A stretch of 64,000 nucleotides of DNA from positions 124,001-188,000 of the forward strand of contig NZ_QMEL01000004.1 in assembly GCF_003390885.1 (NCBI RefSeq). Reading direction: 5' to 3'. Below are positions 1-7,366 of this stretch, piece after piece. The DNA is from Pelagibacterium sediminicola (GTDB lineage: Bacteria; Pseudomonadota; Alphaproteobacteria; Rhizobiales; Devosiaceae). Positions within the stretch are counted from its first letter, which is position 1. Every line of letters starts with the position of its first letter. Under the pieces are notes generated by a model. The model was not told the origin of the DNA, did not search any database, and saw only the letters and a program-made list of their open reading frames with translations. A program made the translations under genes and the position numbers.

Positions 1-59
1 TTGCCGCTCGCGGTGGGACCGGCTATCAAAACCGCTCGCTTTTCCCCTGCCCCTTGCAT
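1..59 (-). CDS. miaA: tRNA dimethylallyltransferase MiaA, N-terminal fragment
   Basis: The reverse strand from an ATG at 59 reads MQGAGEKRAVLIAGPTASG and continues off the window edge. GPTASG(K) is the Walker A loop at the very N-terminus of MiaA, which adds a dimethylallyl group to A37 of tRNAs reading U-starting codons. Only 19 complete codons are visible, so the call rests on this motif and on the neighbouring serB, a common partner of miaA in alphaproteobacteria. The start lies only 11 bases from the divergent serB start, so the two genes have no conventional intergenic promoter space. Confidence 0.7.
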   Translation of the reverse strand, partial: MQGAGEKRAVLIAGPTASG

Positions 60-70
60 GGTCGTTGCCG

Positions 71-946
71 ATGTCCGTCCTGTGCCTTCTTGCCGATCCC
101 GATGAACCGGCCCTTTCCCACGCCCTTGTCGAAGCGGTGCAAAGGGAAGTTCATGGCGAAATCAACTGGCTTGCGCAAGGCATCGCCTGCGAGATCGTGA
201 GGCCGCAGGCCACCAAGGCCGAGGCGATGGCCCGCGAAATGGTCGCCAGCCTGCCTGTCGATGTCGCCCTCGTCCCCCTCGCCAACCGCCGCAAGCGGCT
301 GCTGGTCGCCGACATGGATTCCACCATGATCGACCAGGAATGTATCGATGAGCTTGCCGACGCGCTGGGCATCAAGCCCCAGGTCGCCGAGATCACCGAA
401 CGCGCCATGCGCGGCGAACTCGATTTCGAGCAGGCGCTCGATACCCGCGTCAAGCTTCTTAAGGGCCTTGAGCGCAAGGTGGTCGAGGAGGTCCGCCGCG
501 AGCGCATCACGCTGGCCCCCGGTGGGCGCGCGCTGGTCCAGACCATGAAGGCTTTTGGCGCCTATACCTCGCTCGTTTCAGGCGGCTTCACGCTTTTCGC
601 CGATTATTTCGCCAAGCGCATCGGCTTTGACGAGGCTGTCGCCAACGTTCTTTTGTTCGACGATATGGACCGTCTCACGGGCACGGTTGAAAAGCCCATC
701 GTCGACAAGGATACCAAGCGCAACCGCCTGCTTGCGCTGGTCGCCGAACTCGACATCACCCAGGCCCAGACGCTGGCCGTGGGCGACGGTGCCAACGATC
801 TCGACATGCTCGAAGTCGCAGGACTTGGCATCGCGCTCCACGCAAAGCCCGCCGTCGCCGAACGCGCCGAAGTCCGCATCGACCACGCCGACCTCACGGC
901 GCTGCTCTATTTGCAGGGTTATGGCGACGACGAGATCGTCCGCTAG
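71..946 (+). CDS. serB: Phosphoserine phosphatase SerB
   Basis: This 291-residue protein removes the phosphate from O-phosphoserine in the last step of serine synthesis. The HAD-family nucleophile motif DMDST lies at about residues 81-85, the sequence SLVSGGFT provides motif II, and GDGANDLDML near residue 245 provides the metal-binding motif IV. The N-terminal ~75 residues form the small ACT-like region usual for this family. The ATG at 71 is preferred over an in-frame TTG at 65. No clear Shine-Dalgarno sequence precedes it. The TAG stop belongs to the CTAG left end of a dispersed repeat (see the repeat at 943-1113). Confidence 0.93.
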   Translation: MSVLCLLADPDEPALSHALVEAVQREVHGEINWLAQGIACEIVRPQATKAEAMAREMVASLPVDVALVPLANRRKRLLVADMDSTMIDQECIDELADALGIKPQVAEITERAMRGELDFEQALDTRVKLLKGLERKVVEEVRRERITLAPGGRALVQTMKAFGAYTSLVSGGFTLFADYFAKRIGFDEAVANVLLFDDMDRLTGTVEKPIVDKDTKRNRLLALVAELDITQAQTLAVGDGANDLDMLEVAGLGIALHAKPAVAERAEVRIDHADLTALLYLQGYGDDEIVR

Positions 947-1113
947 ATCATTTCAGATTTTGCCGGAATCAGCCTCAAGCTCCTTTGCTGCCCCGGCGAA
1001 AGCCGGGGACAATGCCACAAATTCCTTCGTGTTGGATGGTTTAGCTATGGATCCCGGGTCGAGCCCGGGATAGCGACGGAGACACGCTGGCCATTTCCGT
1101 CAAAAGTCGAAAC
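943..1113. repeat. CTAG-ended composite intergenic repeat (copy 1)
   Basis: The region between serB and the DUF2065 gene starts with CTAGATCATTTCAG, which contains the serB stop codon. It ends with an inverted imperfect copy of that end (TTCCGTCAAAAGTCGAAACG). Inside are two GC-rich hairpins, CCCCGGC/GCCGGGG at 991-1008 and TCCCGGG/CCCGGGA at 1052-1070. It resembles the elements at 20443-20640, 42690-42840 and 52849-53065. No gene is visible in this gap. Confidence 0.65.
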
Positions 1114-1134
1114 GCTCCCGACCACCCAAGGCCC

Positions 1135-1320
1135 TCACATCCGCACAACCGCCAGCAGCAACAACCCCACCCCCGCCACCACCAGCGCACCCATGCGCAA
1201 GTGCTGGGAGGGCATCTCCAGTACCTGTGCGATCATGCGCTTCATCTGCTCGGGAAACGCGGCGTAGAGCAGCCCTTCAAGCACCAGCGCCAAAGCCAGC
1301 GCGGCAAAAAGATCGGTCAT
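1135..1320 (-). CDS. DUF2065 family small membrane protein
   Basis: This 61-residue protein has two predicted transmembrane segments (about residues 3-20 and 42-60) joined by a short basic/amphipathic stretch. DUF2065 proteins are regularly encoded just after hflC in proteobacteria, and that is the arrangement here. The function is unknown; the neighbourhood suggests a link to the HflKC membrane quality-control complex. A strong hairpin terminator separates it from hflC, so it is probably expressed by read-through or from its own promoter. In many relatives a DegP-type protease gene follows, but none is present here. Confidence 0.8.
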   Translation of the reverse strand: MTDLFAALALALVLEGLLYAAFPEQMKRMIAQVLEMPSQHLRMGALVVAGVGLLLLAVVRM

Positions 1321-1342
1321 TGCAGATAAATCTCCGCTTCAC

Positions 1343-1373
1343 AAAAAAAGGGGCGCACCCGAAGATGCGCCCC
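1343..1373 (-). terminator. Rho-independent terminator after hflC
   Basis: On the minus strand an 8-bp GC-rich stem (GGGGCGCA/TGCGCCCC, loop of 8) is followed directly by seven T residues. It lies 22 bases after the hflC stop codon and before the DUF2065 gene. Confidence 0.85.
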
Positions 1374-1394
1374 TGATTGTCGCGCTTGGCGCTC

Positions 1395-2462
1395 TTACTG
1401 GGCCGGAGCCTCTTCGGGCTGCGGCTCATCGATCAGCGTTTCGAGGTCGAGCGGCTCGCCGGCCGGCCCCTCGCCCGAGACGAGGCTGTCGGTCGACAGC
1501 AGGTTTTCGATTTCCTCGGGATCGATCGGCTGCTCGCTCGGCCCTTCCACTCCGATGTCGATCGGAGCGGCGGTCGGCGCGGGGAATTCGGGCAGCGTGC
1601 CCTCTGCACCGAAGAACCGGAAGAAGGCCGAATCCGGCGAGAGCAGCATGGTGGTGCTCCCGTCGTCCAGCGCCGTCCGATACGCTTCCATCGACCGGAA
1701 GAACTCAAAGAACGCCTCGTCCTGGGTATAGGCCTCGGCATAGATGCGGTTGCGTTCCGCATCACCCTCACCACGGATGATTTCGCTATCGCGATTGGCC
1801 GCGGAAACGATCTCCACTGCCTGGCGGTCGGCGATAGCCCGCAAGATCTGCGCCTGCTCCTGACCGCGCGCGCGCAACAGCGCCGCTTCGGCAAGACGTT
1901 CGGCCTTCATCCGCTCATAGGTCTGCTGGGAGACTTCCGGCGTGAGGTCGGTGACGAGAATGCGCACATCGACCACCGTGATGCCCAGTTCCACCATATC
2001 TGCGGCAACCAGATCGCGGGCTTCGCGCATCATCTCGGACCGCTGCTCGGAGAGCGCGGCGTCGAATTCACGCAGGCCGTAGACCCCGCGCAGCGCGGAT
2101 TCGAAACGGGTCGCAATGCGCTGTTCGGCAAGCTGCAAGCTGCCGAGCACCGATTGACGGAACCGGGTCGGGTCCTCGATGCGGTAGGTAATGAACGCGT
2201 CCACGACATAGAACTGGCCGCCCGAGACCTGCAGGCGAATACGCTCGAGGTCGTAGCGCAGCAGGCGCTTGTCGATATACTGAACGGTTTCGATGAAGTC
2301 GGTCGGGATCTTGAAATAGATGCCCGGATCGCGGATTTCCCGCGTGATCTCGCCGAAGCGGGTGACGATGACCTGTTCGCGTTCGTTGACGATGAACAGC
2401 GAGGAGAACAGCACATAGGCTGCCAGGACCAGTGCGACGATTACGATTACGAGCCTGTTCAT
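1395..2462 (-). CDS. hflC: Protease modulator HflC
   Basis: HflC (355 residues) is a membrane-anchored SPFH/prohibitin-domain protein that pairs with HflK and controls the AAA protease FtsH. The sequence shows one N-terminal transmembrane segment (about residues 4-22) followed by a periplasmic SPFH domain (VNEREQVIVTRFGEI), then a coiled-coil Glu/Ala/Arg-rich region including RGEGDAERNRIYAEAY. The acidic, proline-rich C-terminal tail after about residue 300 is longer than in E. coli HflC. Its start codon overlaps the hflK stop (TGATG), indicating translational coupling in an hflK-hflC operon. Confidence 0.95.
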   Translation of the reverse strand: MNRLVIVIVALVLAAYVLFSSLFIVNEREQVIVTRFGEITREIRDPGIYFKIPTDFIETVQYIDKRLLRYDLERIRLQVSGGQFYVVDAFITYRIEDPTRFRQSVLGSLQLAEQRIATRFESALRGVYGLREFDAALSEQRSEMMREARDLVAADMVELGITVVDVRILVTDLTPEVSQQTYERMKAERLAEAALLRARGQEQAQILRAIADRQAVEIVSAANRDSEIIRGEGDAERNRIYAEAYTQDEAFFEFFRSMEAYRTALDDGSTTMLLSPDSAFFRFFGAEGTLPEFPAPTAAPIDIGVEGPSEQPIDPEEIENLLSTDSLVSGEGPAGEPLDLETLIDEPQPEEAPAQ

Positions 2463-3562
2463 CAGAGGTTACCTCCGCCGGGCTGGTTTGAACCGCGCAA
2501 TTCGGGCAACGGCAGATAAGGGATGACCCCCGACCCCGATGCCCCGCCTTCCACGAGCAGCTTGTTGGCGCCGCCAAGGACTTCTTCCATCGTTTCAAGG
2601 AAGATACGCTGGCGCGTGACTTCCGGCGCGTTGCGGTATTCGTTGTAAACGGCAACGAAACGCGCGGCCTGACCCTGCGATTCGTTGATCACCCGGTCGC
2701 GATAGGCCGCGGCTTCCTCGCGGATCGAAGCCGCCTGACCACGCGCGCTACCCAGAAGGGTGTTGGCGTATTGCCGGGCTTCTTCCTGGAAGCGGTCTTC
2801 GTCCTGCAGCGCGCGCTGCACTTCGTCGAACGCATCGGCCACCTCGGTCGGCGGCGCGACGTTTTCGATGGAGATGTTGGAGATGTTCACGCCCACATTG
2901 TAGCTGTCGAGAATCTGCTGGGTGATGCGCTGCACCTCGATGGCGATACCGGCACGGTCGTCACGGAAGACGTCCTGCGCCGTGCGCCGGCCCACGACTT
3001 CGCGCATCGCGCTCTCGGCTGCCTGCCGCACCATCTCGTCGGGGTCGCGAACCTCAAACAGGTAGAGGCGCGGGTCGCCGATCCGCCAGAGAATCGAAAA
3101 GCTCATGTTGACGATGTTCTGGTCGCCCGAGAGCATCAGGCCCTCGTCGCGCGAGCCGCTGGCACCCACACGGGTCTGGTTTTCCGTGGTCGAAGCCTTT
3201 TCCACGCGCTCGATCGGCCACATGTGAAAATGCAGGCCCGGAAGCGAAAGTTCGTCCTTGGGCTCGCCGAACAGCAGTTCCACGCCCACTTCCTGCGGCG
3301 CAACGGTATAGATGGCGTTCGAGGCCCAGAAGATCAGCAGCGCGGCAACGCCCCCGATCAGCGCCCAGCGCCCACCGGGCAATCCGCCGCCGAATTGCTG
3401 GCGGCCACGGGCGAGAATGTCTTCGAGATTAGGCGTGTTGTTGCCGAACCCTCCGCCGTTTGGCCGGCGGGGTCCACCGCCGCCTCCGCCCCCGCCGGGG
3501 GCTTGCCCCCAGGGGCCGCCGCTGCGGGTGCCGCGGCGGTCCTTGTTATCTTCCCACGGCAT
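2462..3562 (-). CDS. hflK: FtsH protease activity modulator HflK
   Basis: HflK (366 residues from the ATG at 3562) forms the HflKC cage around FtsH with HflC. It has a Gly/Pro-rich cytoplasmic N-terminus (GGGGGGGPRRPNGGG), a single transmembrane helix near residues 65-85, and an SPFH domain (VAPQEVGVELLFGEP) with a helical C-terminal region rich in Ala, Glu and Arg. The start at MPWEDNKDRR is chosen over an upstream ATG because AGGGA lies six bases before it and because the family usually begins with such a MPW-type sequence. Confidence 0.95.
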   Translation of the reverse strand: MPWEDNKDRRGTRSGGPWGQAPGGGGGGGGPRRPNGGGFGNNTPNLEDILARGRQQFGGGLPGGRWALIGGVAALLIFWASNAIYTVAPQEVGVELLFGEPKDELSLPGLHFHMWPIERVEKASTTENQTRVGASGSRDEGLMLSGDQNIVNMSFSILWRIGDPRLYLFEVRDPDEMVRQAAESAMREVVGRRTAQDVFRDDRAGIAIEVQRITQQILDSYNVGVNISNISIENVAPPTEVADAFDEVQRALQDEDRFQEEARQYANTLLGSARGQAASIREEAAAYRDRVINESQGQAARFVAVYNEYRNAPEVTRQRIFLETMEEVLGGANKLLVEGGASGSGVIPYLPLPELRGSNQPGGGNL

Positions 3563-3609
3563 TTCGTCCCTTTCGGTTGTCGTGAAAGTATTTTTTGATA
3601 GTGGCACGT

Positions 3610-3638
3610 TATATAGGCAAGCGAGCCAGCCCGATCAA
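3610..3638 (-). promoter_or_regulatory. Predicted sigma-70 promoter of hflKC
   Basis: On the minus strand TTGATC (3638-3633) and TATATA (3615-3610) are separated by 17 bases. Transcription would start near 3603, giving a leader of about 40 bases before the hflK ATG at 3562. This is inferred from consensus only. Confidence 0.5.
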
Positions 3639-3657
3639 TGAAAACTGGGCCGATGCG

Positions 3658-4170
3658 TCATTTGCGATCATAAACAACGACCGTGAACGCCGCGCTGTCG
3701 CGCACATCCGGACGGACCTCGCCGAGCGTCTTGCCGTCCCATTGCCGTTCATCGATCGCCGGAAAGAACGTGTCACCCTCAGGGTCGGCATCGACATGGG
3801 TGATATAGAGCCTGTTGGCCACCGGCATGGCCTGGGCATAAAGCTCCCCGCCCCCGTTTATGAAAATTTCGTCCGCTCCGTCCCGCGCCGCGACTGCCTT
3901 TGCATGCTCGATCCCCGCTTCCAGCGAGGGCACCACGACAACACCCTCGGGCGCGTAATCCTTTTGCCGCGTCACGACGATATTGGTGCGCCCCGGCAGC
4001 GGACGCCCGATGCTCTCGAACGTCTTGCGCCCCATGACGAGCGGCTTGCCCATGGTCGTTGCCTTGTAGAACGCAAAATCGCTCGGCAACCGCCAGGGCA
4101 GCGCGCCGCCCGATCCGATGGCCCCGTTGCGCCCCACCGCCGCGATCATCGAGATCCGCACCCCGCTCAT
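3658..4170 (-). CDS. folA: Dihydrofolate reductase
   Basis: The enzyme reduces dihydrofolate to tetrahydrofolate with NADPH and so recycles the cofactor used by ThyA, encoded two genes upstream. The 170-residue chain has the DHFR pattern: MIAAVGRNGAIG at the N-terminus, the substrate-pocket sequence LPWRLPSDFAFYK with its acidic residue, and MGRKTFESIGRPLPGR for NADPH binding. The start at 4170 (MSGVRISMIAAVG) overlaps the upstream acetyltransferase stop as ATGA. Longer upstream extensions are possible in frame but do not look like DHFR. Confidence 0.95.
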   Translation of the reverse strand: MSGVRISMIAAVGRNGAIGSGGALPWRLPSDFAFYKATTMGKPLVMGRKTFESIGRPLPGRTNIVVTRQKDYAPEGVVVVPSLEAGIEHAKAVAARDGADEIFINGGGELYAQAMPVANRLYITHVDADPEGDTFFPAIDERQWDGKTLGEVRPDVRDSAAFTVVVYDRK

Positions 4171-4646
4171 CCTTTCGCCAGCGTCTCGAGTTCCGGTCCG
4201 CTCACCCGGCAGGTCGTCCATTCGTCATGCAGCACCGCTCCATGGGCCTTGTAGAAATCGATGGCGTGCTCGTTCCAGTTGAGCACCCACCAGCTCAGCC
4301 GCCCCAGCTCCTCATCGATACAGCGTTTCGCCAGATGCGTGAGCAGCGCCTTGCCGATCCCGTTCCCGCGCACGCCGGGCTCGACGTAAAGGTCTTCGAG
4401 CCAGATGCCGTGCTTTCCCTGAAAGGTCGAAAACGTATAGAACCACAACGCGAACCCCGCCGGCCTGCCATTGACCTCGGCGATATCGCAAAAGACCTTG
4501 GGATCGTCACAGAACAGCGCCGCCTCGATCTGCTCCTCGCTCGCCTCGACCTCATCGAACAGTTTCTCGAACTCGGCCAGCTTGATGATGAATTCGAGCA
4601 CCAGCGCCGTATCCTTCTTCCCGGCGCGGCGGATTGTCAGGGGCAT
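4167..4646 (-). CDS. GNAT family N-acetyltransferase
   Basis: This 159-residue protein is a Gcn5-related acetyltransferase. The acetyl-CoA-binding motif appears as EDLYVEPGVRGNGIGKALL (about residues 84-102), where R-G-N-G-I-G forms the pyrophosphate loop, followed by the WWVLNWNEHAIDFYKAHGA strand-helix typical of the C-terminal half. It resembles diamine (SSAT-like) acetyltransferases in length and order, but the substrate cannot be read from the sequence. AGAGG precedes the ATG at 4646. It lies between thyA and folA and is translationally coupled to folA. Confidence 0.85.
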   Translation of the reverse strand: MPLTIRRAGKKDTALVLEFIIKLAEFEKLFDEVEASEEQIEAALFCDDPKVFCDIAEVNGRPAGFALWFYTFSTFQGKHGIWLEDLYVEPGVRGNGIGKALLTHLAKRCIDEELGRLSWWVLNWNEHAIDFYKAHGAVLHDEWTTCRVSGPELETLAKG

Positions 4647-4689
4647 GAAACCTCTATCGGCTGGTCCATCACTATAGGAAACGCATCCC

Positions 4690-5484
4690 TCATACCGCCA
4701 CCTCTCCCTTGATGTGCGGATGCGGGTCATAGCCCTCGATCTCGAAATCCTCGAACGCGAAATCGAAAACCGAATCCCTTTTGGTCTTTATCGTCAGCCG
4801 CGACAGCGGACGCGGGCTCCGCGTCAGTTGCAGCCGCACCTGCTCGAAATGGTTGGAGTAAATATGCGCATCCCCGAAGGTGTGGACGAAATCGCCGACC
4901 TCCAGCCCCGTCACCTCGGCGATCATGTGCGTCAAAAGCGCATAGGAGGCAATGTTGAACGGCACGCCGAGAAAAATGTCCGCCGAGCGCTGGTAGAGCT
5001 GGCAGGAAAGCTTGCCCTCGGCCACATAGAACTGAAACAGGCAATGGCACGGCGGCAGCGCCATATTGTCCACTTCCGCCGGGTTCCAGGCCGTAACGAT
5101 ATGCCGCCGCGAATCCGGCCGCGTCCTGATCTGCTCAACGAGATTGGAAATCTGGTCGATATGCCCGCCATCGGGCGCGGGCCAGCTTCGCCACTGGCTG
5201 CCATAGACCGGCCCCAGATCGCCGTTCTCGTCCGCCCACTCGTCCCAGATGCGCACGCCGCGCTCCTGTAGCCAGCGCACATTGGTGTCTCCACGCAGGA
5301 ACCACAAAAGCTCATAGACGATGGACTTGATGTGGAGCTTCTTGGTGGTCAGCAGCGGAAAACCTTCCTGAAGGTCGAACCGCATCTGATACCCGAAAAC
5401 ACTCCGCGTCCCCGTGCCCGTCCTGTCGGACTTGTCGGCCCCGGTCTCCATCACATGGCGCACAAGATCAAGATATTGCTTCAT
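4690..5484 (-). CDS. thyA: Thymidylate synthase ThyA
   Basis: ThyA methylates dUMP to dTMP using methylene-tetrahydrofolate. At 264 residues it matches the length of the E. coli enzyme. The nucleophilic cysteine lies in [12 protein letters not shown] (about residue 146), [19 protein letters not shown] is the conserved nucleotide-binding stretch, and the C-terminal tail ends in the usual hydrophobic residues. No recognisable Shine-Dalgarno sequence precedes the ATG; TATAGC sits eight bases upstream, so the message may be nearly leaderless. It heads the thyA-GNAT-folA group. Confidence 0.97.
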   Translation of the reverse strand: MKQYLDLVRHVMETGADKSDRTGTGTRSVFGYQMRFDLQEGFPLLTTKKLHIKSIVYELLWFLRGDTNVRWLQERGVRIWDEWADENGDLGPVYGSQWRSWPAPDGGHIDQISNLVEQIRTRPDSRRHIVTAWNPAEVDNMALPPCHCLFQFYVAEGKLSCQLYQRSADIFLGVPFNIASYALLTHMIAEVTGLEVGDFVHTFGDAHIYSNHFEQVRLQLTRSPRPLSRLTIKTKRDSVFDFAFEDFEIEGYDPHPHIKGEVAV

Positions 5485-5524
5485 GGGGGAAAGCTATACC
5501 GATTCTCTGCGGGTTACGCGCCCG

Positions 5525-5818
5525 TCAATGCGCCTTTTCCAACGCCCGCTGCACGGTCTCTGGAGCGTGATCGATCACGCGTAACAAATTGGCCGCTATC
5601 CGGTCGGGAACGCGCCGTTTCTGTTCCCAGTCCCGCACCGTTGCGACCGAGAGGCCAAAACGCTCGGCAAACTTGTTCTGCGAAAGCCGCAAGCGTTTCC
5701 GGATGGCGGCGACATCGATCGCTTCGGCAGCCACGGCCTTGGGGGGCGCGGCTTTCCCTTGTGCAATGTCCAATGCTTCCTGCGCGCTTTCCAGCAGTTC
5801 TTTTCCAAAATCACTCAT
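5525..5818 (-). CDS. Xre-type antitoxin of a RelE-like toxin-antitoxin pair
   Basis: This 97-residue protein carries an Xre-type helix-turn-helix in its C-terminal half (IRKRLRLSQNKFAERFGLS, then VATVRDWEQKRR). Such proteins neutralise a RelE-like toxin and repress their own promoter. The gene follows the toxin gene with a 4-base ATGA overlap. The toxin-first order is that of HigBA/NadS-type modules. The N-terminal ~45 residues are Ala/Lys-rich and could be the toxin-binding part; that is inference. The probable operator is the palindrome at 6169-6189. Confidence 0.85.
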   Translation of the reverse strand: MSDFGKELLESAQEALDIAQGKAAPPKAVAAEAIDVAAIRKRLRLSQNKFAERFGLSVATVRDWEQKRRVPDRIAANLLRVIDHAPETVQRALEKAH

Positions 5819-6162
5819 CGTCGGTCTCGTTTTCTATATGCATCGGCAATCCTTGGAAGGATCGCCGCAAGTTGATTGCGTTCCGCCTTGCTCAGATTGG
5901 CTTTCGTGCCCTTGCCGTAGATCGCGAGCAGAAACACCGGCACATCGCCACCACCAAAATAATGGATGGACCGCAATCCGCCGCTTTTCCCCCGGCCCGC
6001 AACGCCATGACGCAACTTTCTCGCGCCCCCCGTTCCCGCAATGAGATCGCCGGATTCCGGGTTCGCAGCGATTGCGGCGGCAATCGCCAGCAACGTCTCT
6101 TCATCGACGCCTTCGCGTTCCGCCTGCCTCAGAAAAATCGGGGTGAAGACAACGCCGTGCAT
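5815..6162 (-). CDS. RelE/HigB-like toxin
   Basis: The 115-residue product resembles the RelE superfamily in its NadS-associated branch. Recognisable segments are GTGGARKLRHGVAGRGKSGG, LRSIHYFGGGDVPVFLLAIYGKG and KANLSKAERNQLAAILPRI. Members of the superfamily generally cut mRNA on the ribosome or block translation, but the activity of this branch is not established here. The ATG at 6162 lies just where transcription should begin from the -10 box at 6173-6168, and no ribosome-binding site is visible, so the message is probably leaderless. It is transcribed divergently from ssrA. Confidence 0.82.
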   Translation of the reverse strand: MHGVVFTPIFLRQAEREGVDEETLLAIAAAIAANPESGDLIAGTGGARKLRHGVAGRGKSGGLRSIHYFGGGDVPVFLLAIYGKGTKANLSKAERNQLAAILPRIADAYRKRDRR

Positions 6163-6167
6163 GGCTG

Positions 6168-6196
6168 AATATACGGCTGAGCCGTATATATTGCAA
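6168..6196 (-). promoter_or_regulatory. Promoter of the toxin-antitoxin operon
   Basis: On the minus strand TTGCAA (6196-6191), a 17-base spacer and TATATT (6173-6168) form a sigma-70 promoter. The expected start point is at or next to the toxin ATG at 6162. The -35 hexamer is self-complementary and is also the -35 of ssrA on the other strand. Confidence 0.65.
6169..6189. promoter_or_regulatory. 21-bp palindromic operator of the toxin-antitoxin operon
   Basis: TATACGGCT and AGCCGTATA form perfect arms around a single central base, and A/T pairs extend the symmetry to 21 bp. The palindrome covers the spacer and most of the -10 box of the toxin promoter and ends two bases before the -35 hexamer shared with ssrA. 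It is therefore the obvious autorepression site. Confidence 0.8.
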
Positions 6197-6219
6197 CCCC
6201 CGATGCCAACCCCTATATT
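6191..6219 (+). promoter_or_regulatory. Promoter of ssrA
   Basis: TTGCAA (6191-6196), a 17-base spacer and TATATT (6214-6219) point toward the tmRNA gene, with a predicted start near 6226. The -35 hexamer is the same six base pairs used by the divergent toxin promoter, and both promoters have the same -10 sequence and spacing. Confidence 0.7.
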
Positions 6220-6225
6220 AGCCCT

Positions 6226-6550
6226 GCCGGCAACGGCTATGGCGATAAACTGTCATCGTAATAAACCCATCGGACCCGGGGGCAGTACCCGGCGCCTCCA
6301 CCAATATCCTCGCGAAAATGAGGATTCTTATGGGGGCGAAACAGGATCGACGAGGGCGTAAAGGGTGTGCTTTCGCTCGGCATGGTACCACCGTTATCGG
6401 ACTAAAACTTATAGTTGCCAATGACAACCATAAGGCTCCGGTCGCTCTCGCCGCTTAAGCGGTGCCAGCACTGGGAATTTAAAGCCCTTCGCTCCTAGCC
6501 GGGCGTAGGCGGGGTTCGCAGGCACCTGGCAACAGAAGCCTGCACTTCCA
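6226..6550 (+). ncRNA. ssrA: Permuted two-piece tmRNA (ssrA)
   Basis: tmRNA rescues stalled ribosomes and tags the unfinished protein for degradation. The gene is circularly permuted, as in alphaproteobacteria: the acceptor piece comes first and ends with CGCCTCC-A-CCA (6293-6303). Its T-arm is CCGGG/CCCGG with the loop GGCAGTA (6276-6292). After a short spacer the coding piece starts with GGGGGCG (6332-6338), which pairs with the acceptor strand. The tag reading frame runs from GCC at 6417 to TAA at 6456-6458 and encodes ANDNHKAPVALAA, with the typical ALAA end. The outer ends (about 6226 and 6550) are estimated from the promoter and the last hairpin (GCAGGC/GCCTGC at 6518-6543). Confidence 0.95.
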
Positions 6551-6630
6551 TTACCATCTCACTTGAATTTTGCGGGCAAGTCAGGCTGTTATGGGCGGAC
6601 TTGAGATTCTTCTGTAGGGAGCCGCGTCAT

Positions 6631-7113
6631 ATGGCCGAAGACCAGATTCGTTACGACATCCTCACGCAAGAAGCCCTGCGTGGTGTCGTAAAGAAGGTGT
6701 TGGGCGAGGTGGCGCGCACGGGTTTGCCCGGCGATCATCACTTTTTCATCTCCTTTGTCACCCAGGCCCCCGGCGTCCGCATCAGCCAGCGGCTCATCGC
6801 CCAGTACGACAAGGAAATGACCATCGTCCTCCAGAACCAGTTCTGGGATTTGAAGGTCACCGATACCGGCTTTGAGGTCGGCCTTTCCTTTGACGGCCAG
6901 AACGAGCTCCTGGTCATCCCCTTTTCAGCCATGAAGGGCTTTTTCGATCCCTCCGTCCAGTTCGGCATCCAGTTCGAGGTCGCCGAGGCGCCCTCGCCCC
7001 ATGTCGAGACGATCGTGGACACCGCCGATCCCGACGATGACAACGACCCCGATCCCAGCCCCGAACCCTCGGGCGAAAAGGTCGTCAGCCTCGACGCCTT
7101 CCGCAAGAAATAA
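6631..7113 (+). CDS. sspB: SspB family ClpXP adaptor
   Basis: SspB binds ssrA-tagged proteins and delivers them to the ClpXP protease. This 160-residue protein has the alphaproteobacterial form: a compact N-terminal domain (IRYDILTQEALRGVVKKVL, then FFISFVTQAPGVRISQRL and FGIQFEV), an acidic linker (DPDDDNDPDPSPEP) and the short C-terminal ClpX-binding tail KVVSLDAFRKK. AGGGA sits ten bases before the ATG at 6631. The gene directly follows ssrA, so the tag-encoding RNA and the tag receptor are neighbours and may share transcription. Confidence 0.93.
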   Translation: MAEDQIRYDILTQEALRGVVKKVLGEVARTGLPGDHHFFISFVTQAPGVRISQRLIAQYDKEMTIVLQNQFWDLKVTDTGFEVGLSFDGQNELLVIPFSAMKGFFDPSVQFGIQFEVAEAPSPHVETIVDTADPDDDNDPDPSPEPSGEKVVSLDAFRKK

Positions 7114-7116
7114 CCC

Positions 7117-7335
7117 TTGCAGAAGCGCTCGCTGACCATCGCCGGTCACCCCACCTCGATGGCCCTCGAGCCCGAGTTCTGGGACGCGCTCGAGCGCATG
7201 GCCGCCGAACGCGGCATCACTACCGCCCGCCTCATCGCCGAAATCGACGAAACCCGCGCCAGCGCCAACCTCTCCTCGGCGGTCCGCGTGGCGATCCTCA
7301 ATTGGTACATGGCGAAAAGTGAATCCGGGTCCTGA
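7117..7335 (+). CDS. Ribbon-helix-helix domain protein
   Basis: This 72-residue protein matches the RHH_4 type found in many alphaproteobacteria: a short basic beta strand (KRSLTIAGHPTSMALEP), then FWDALERMAAERGITTARLIAEID and the conserved NLSSAVRVAILNWY helix. Ribbon-helix-helix proteins bind DNA as dimers, but no target is evident. The start is TTG at 7117, only three bases after the sspB stop, so translation is probably coupled to sspB. Downstream is a dispersed repeat, so the protein probably ends the ssrA-sspB transcription unit. Confidence 0.8.
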   Translation: MQKRSLTIAGHPTSMALEPEFWDALERMAAERGITTARLIAEIDETRASANLSSAVRVAILNWYMAKSESGS

Positions 7336-7366
7336 ACCGGCGCCTGCGGCAGCGCCGGCTCTGGTT

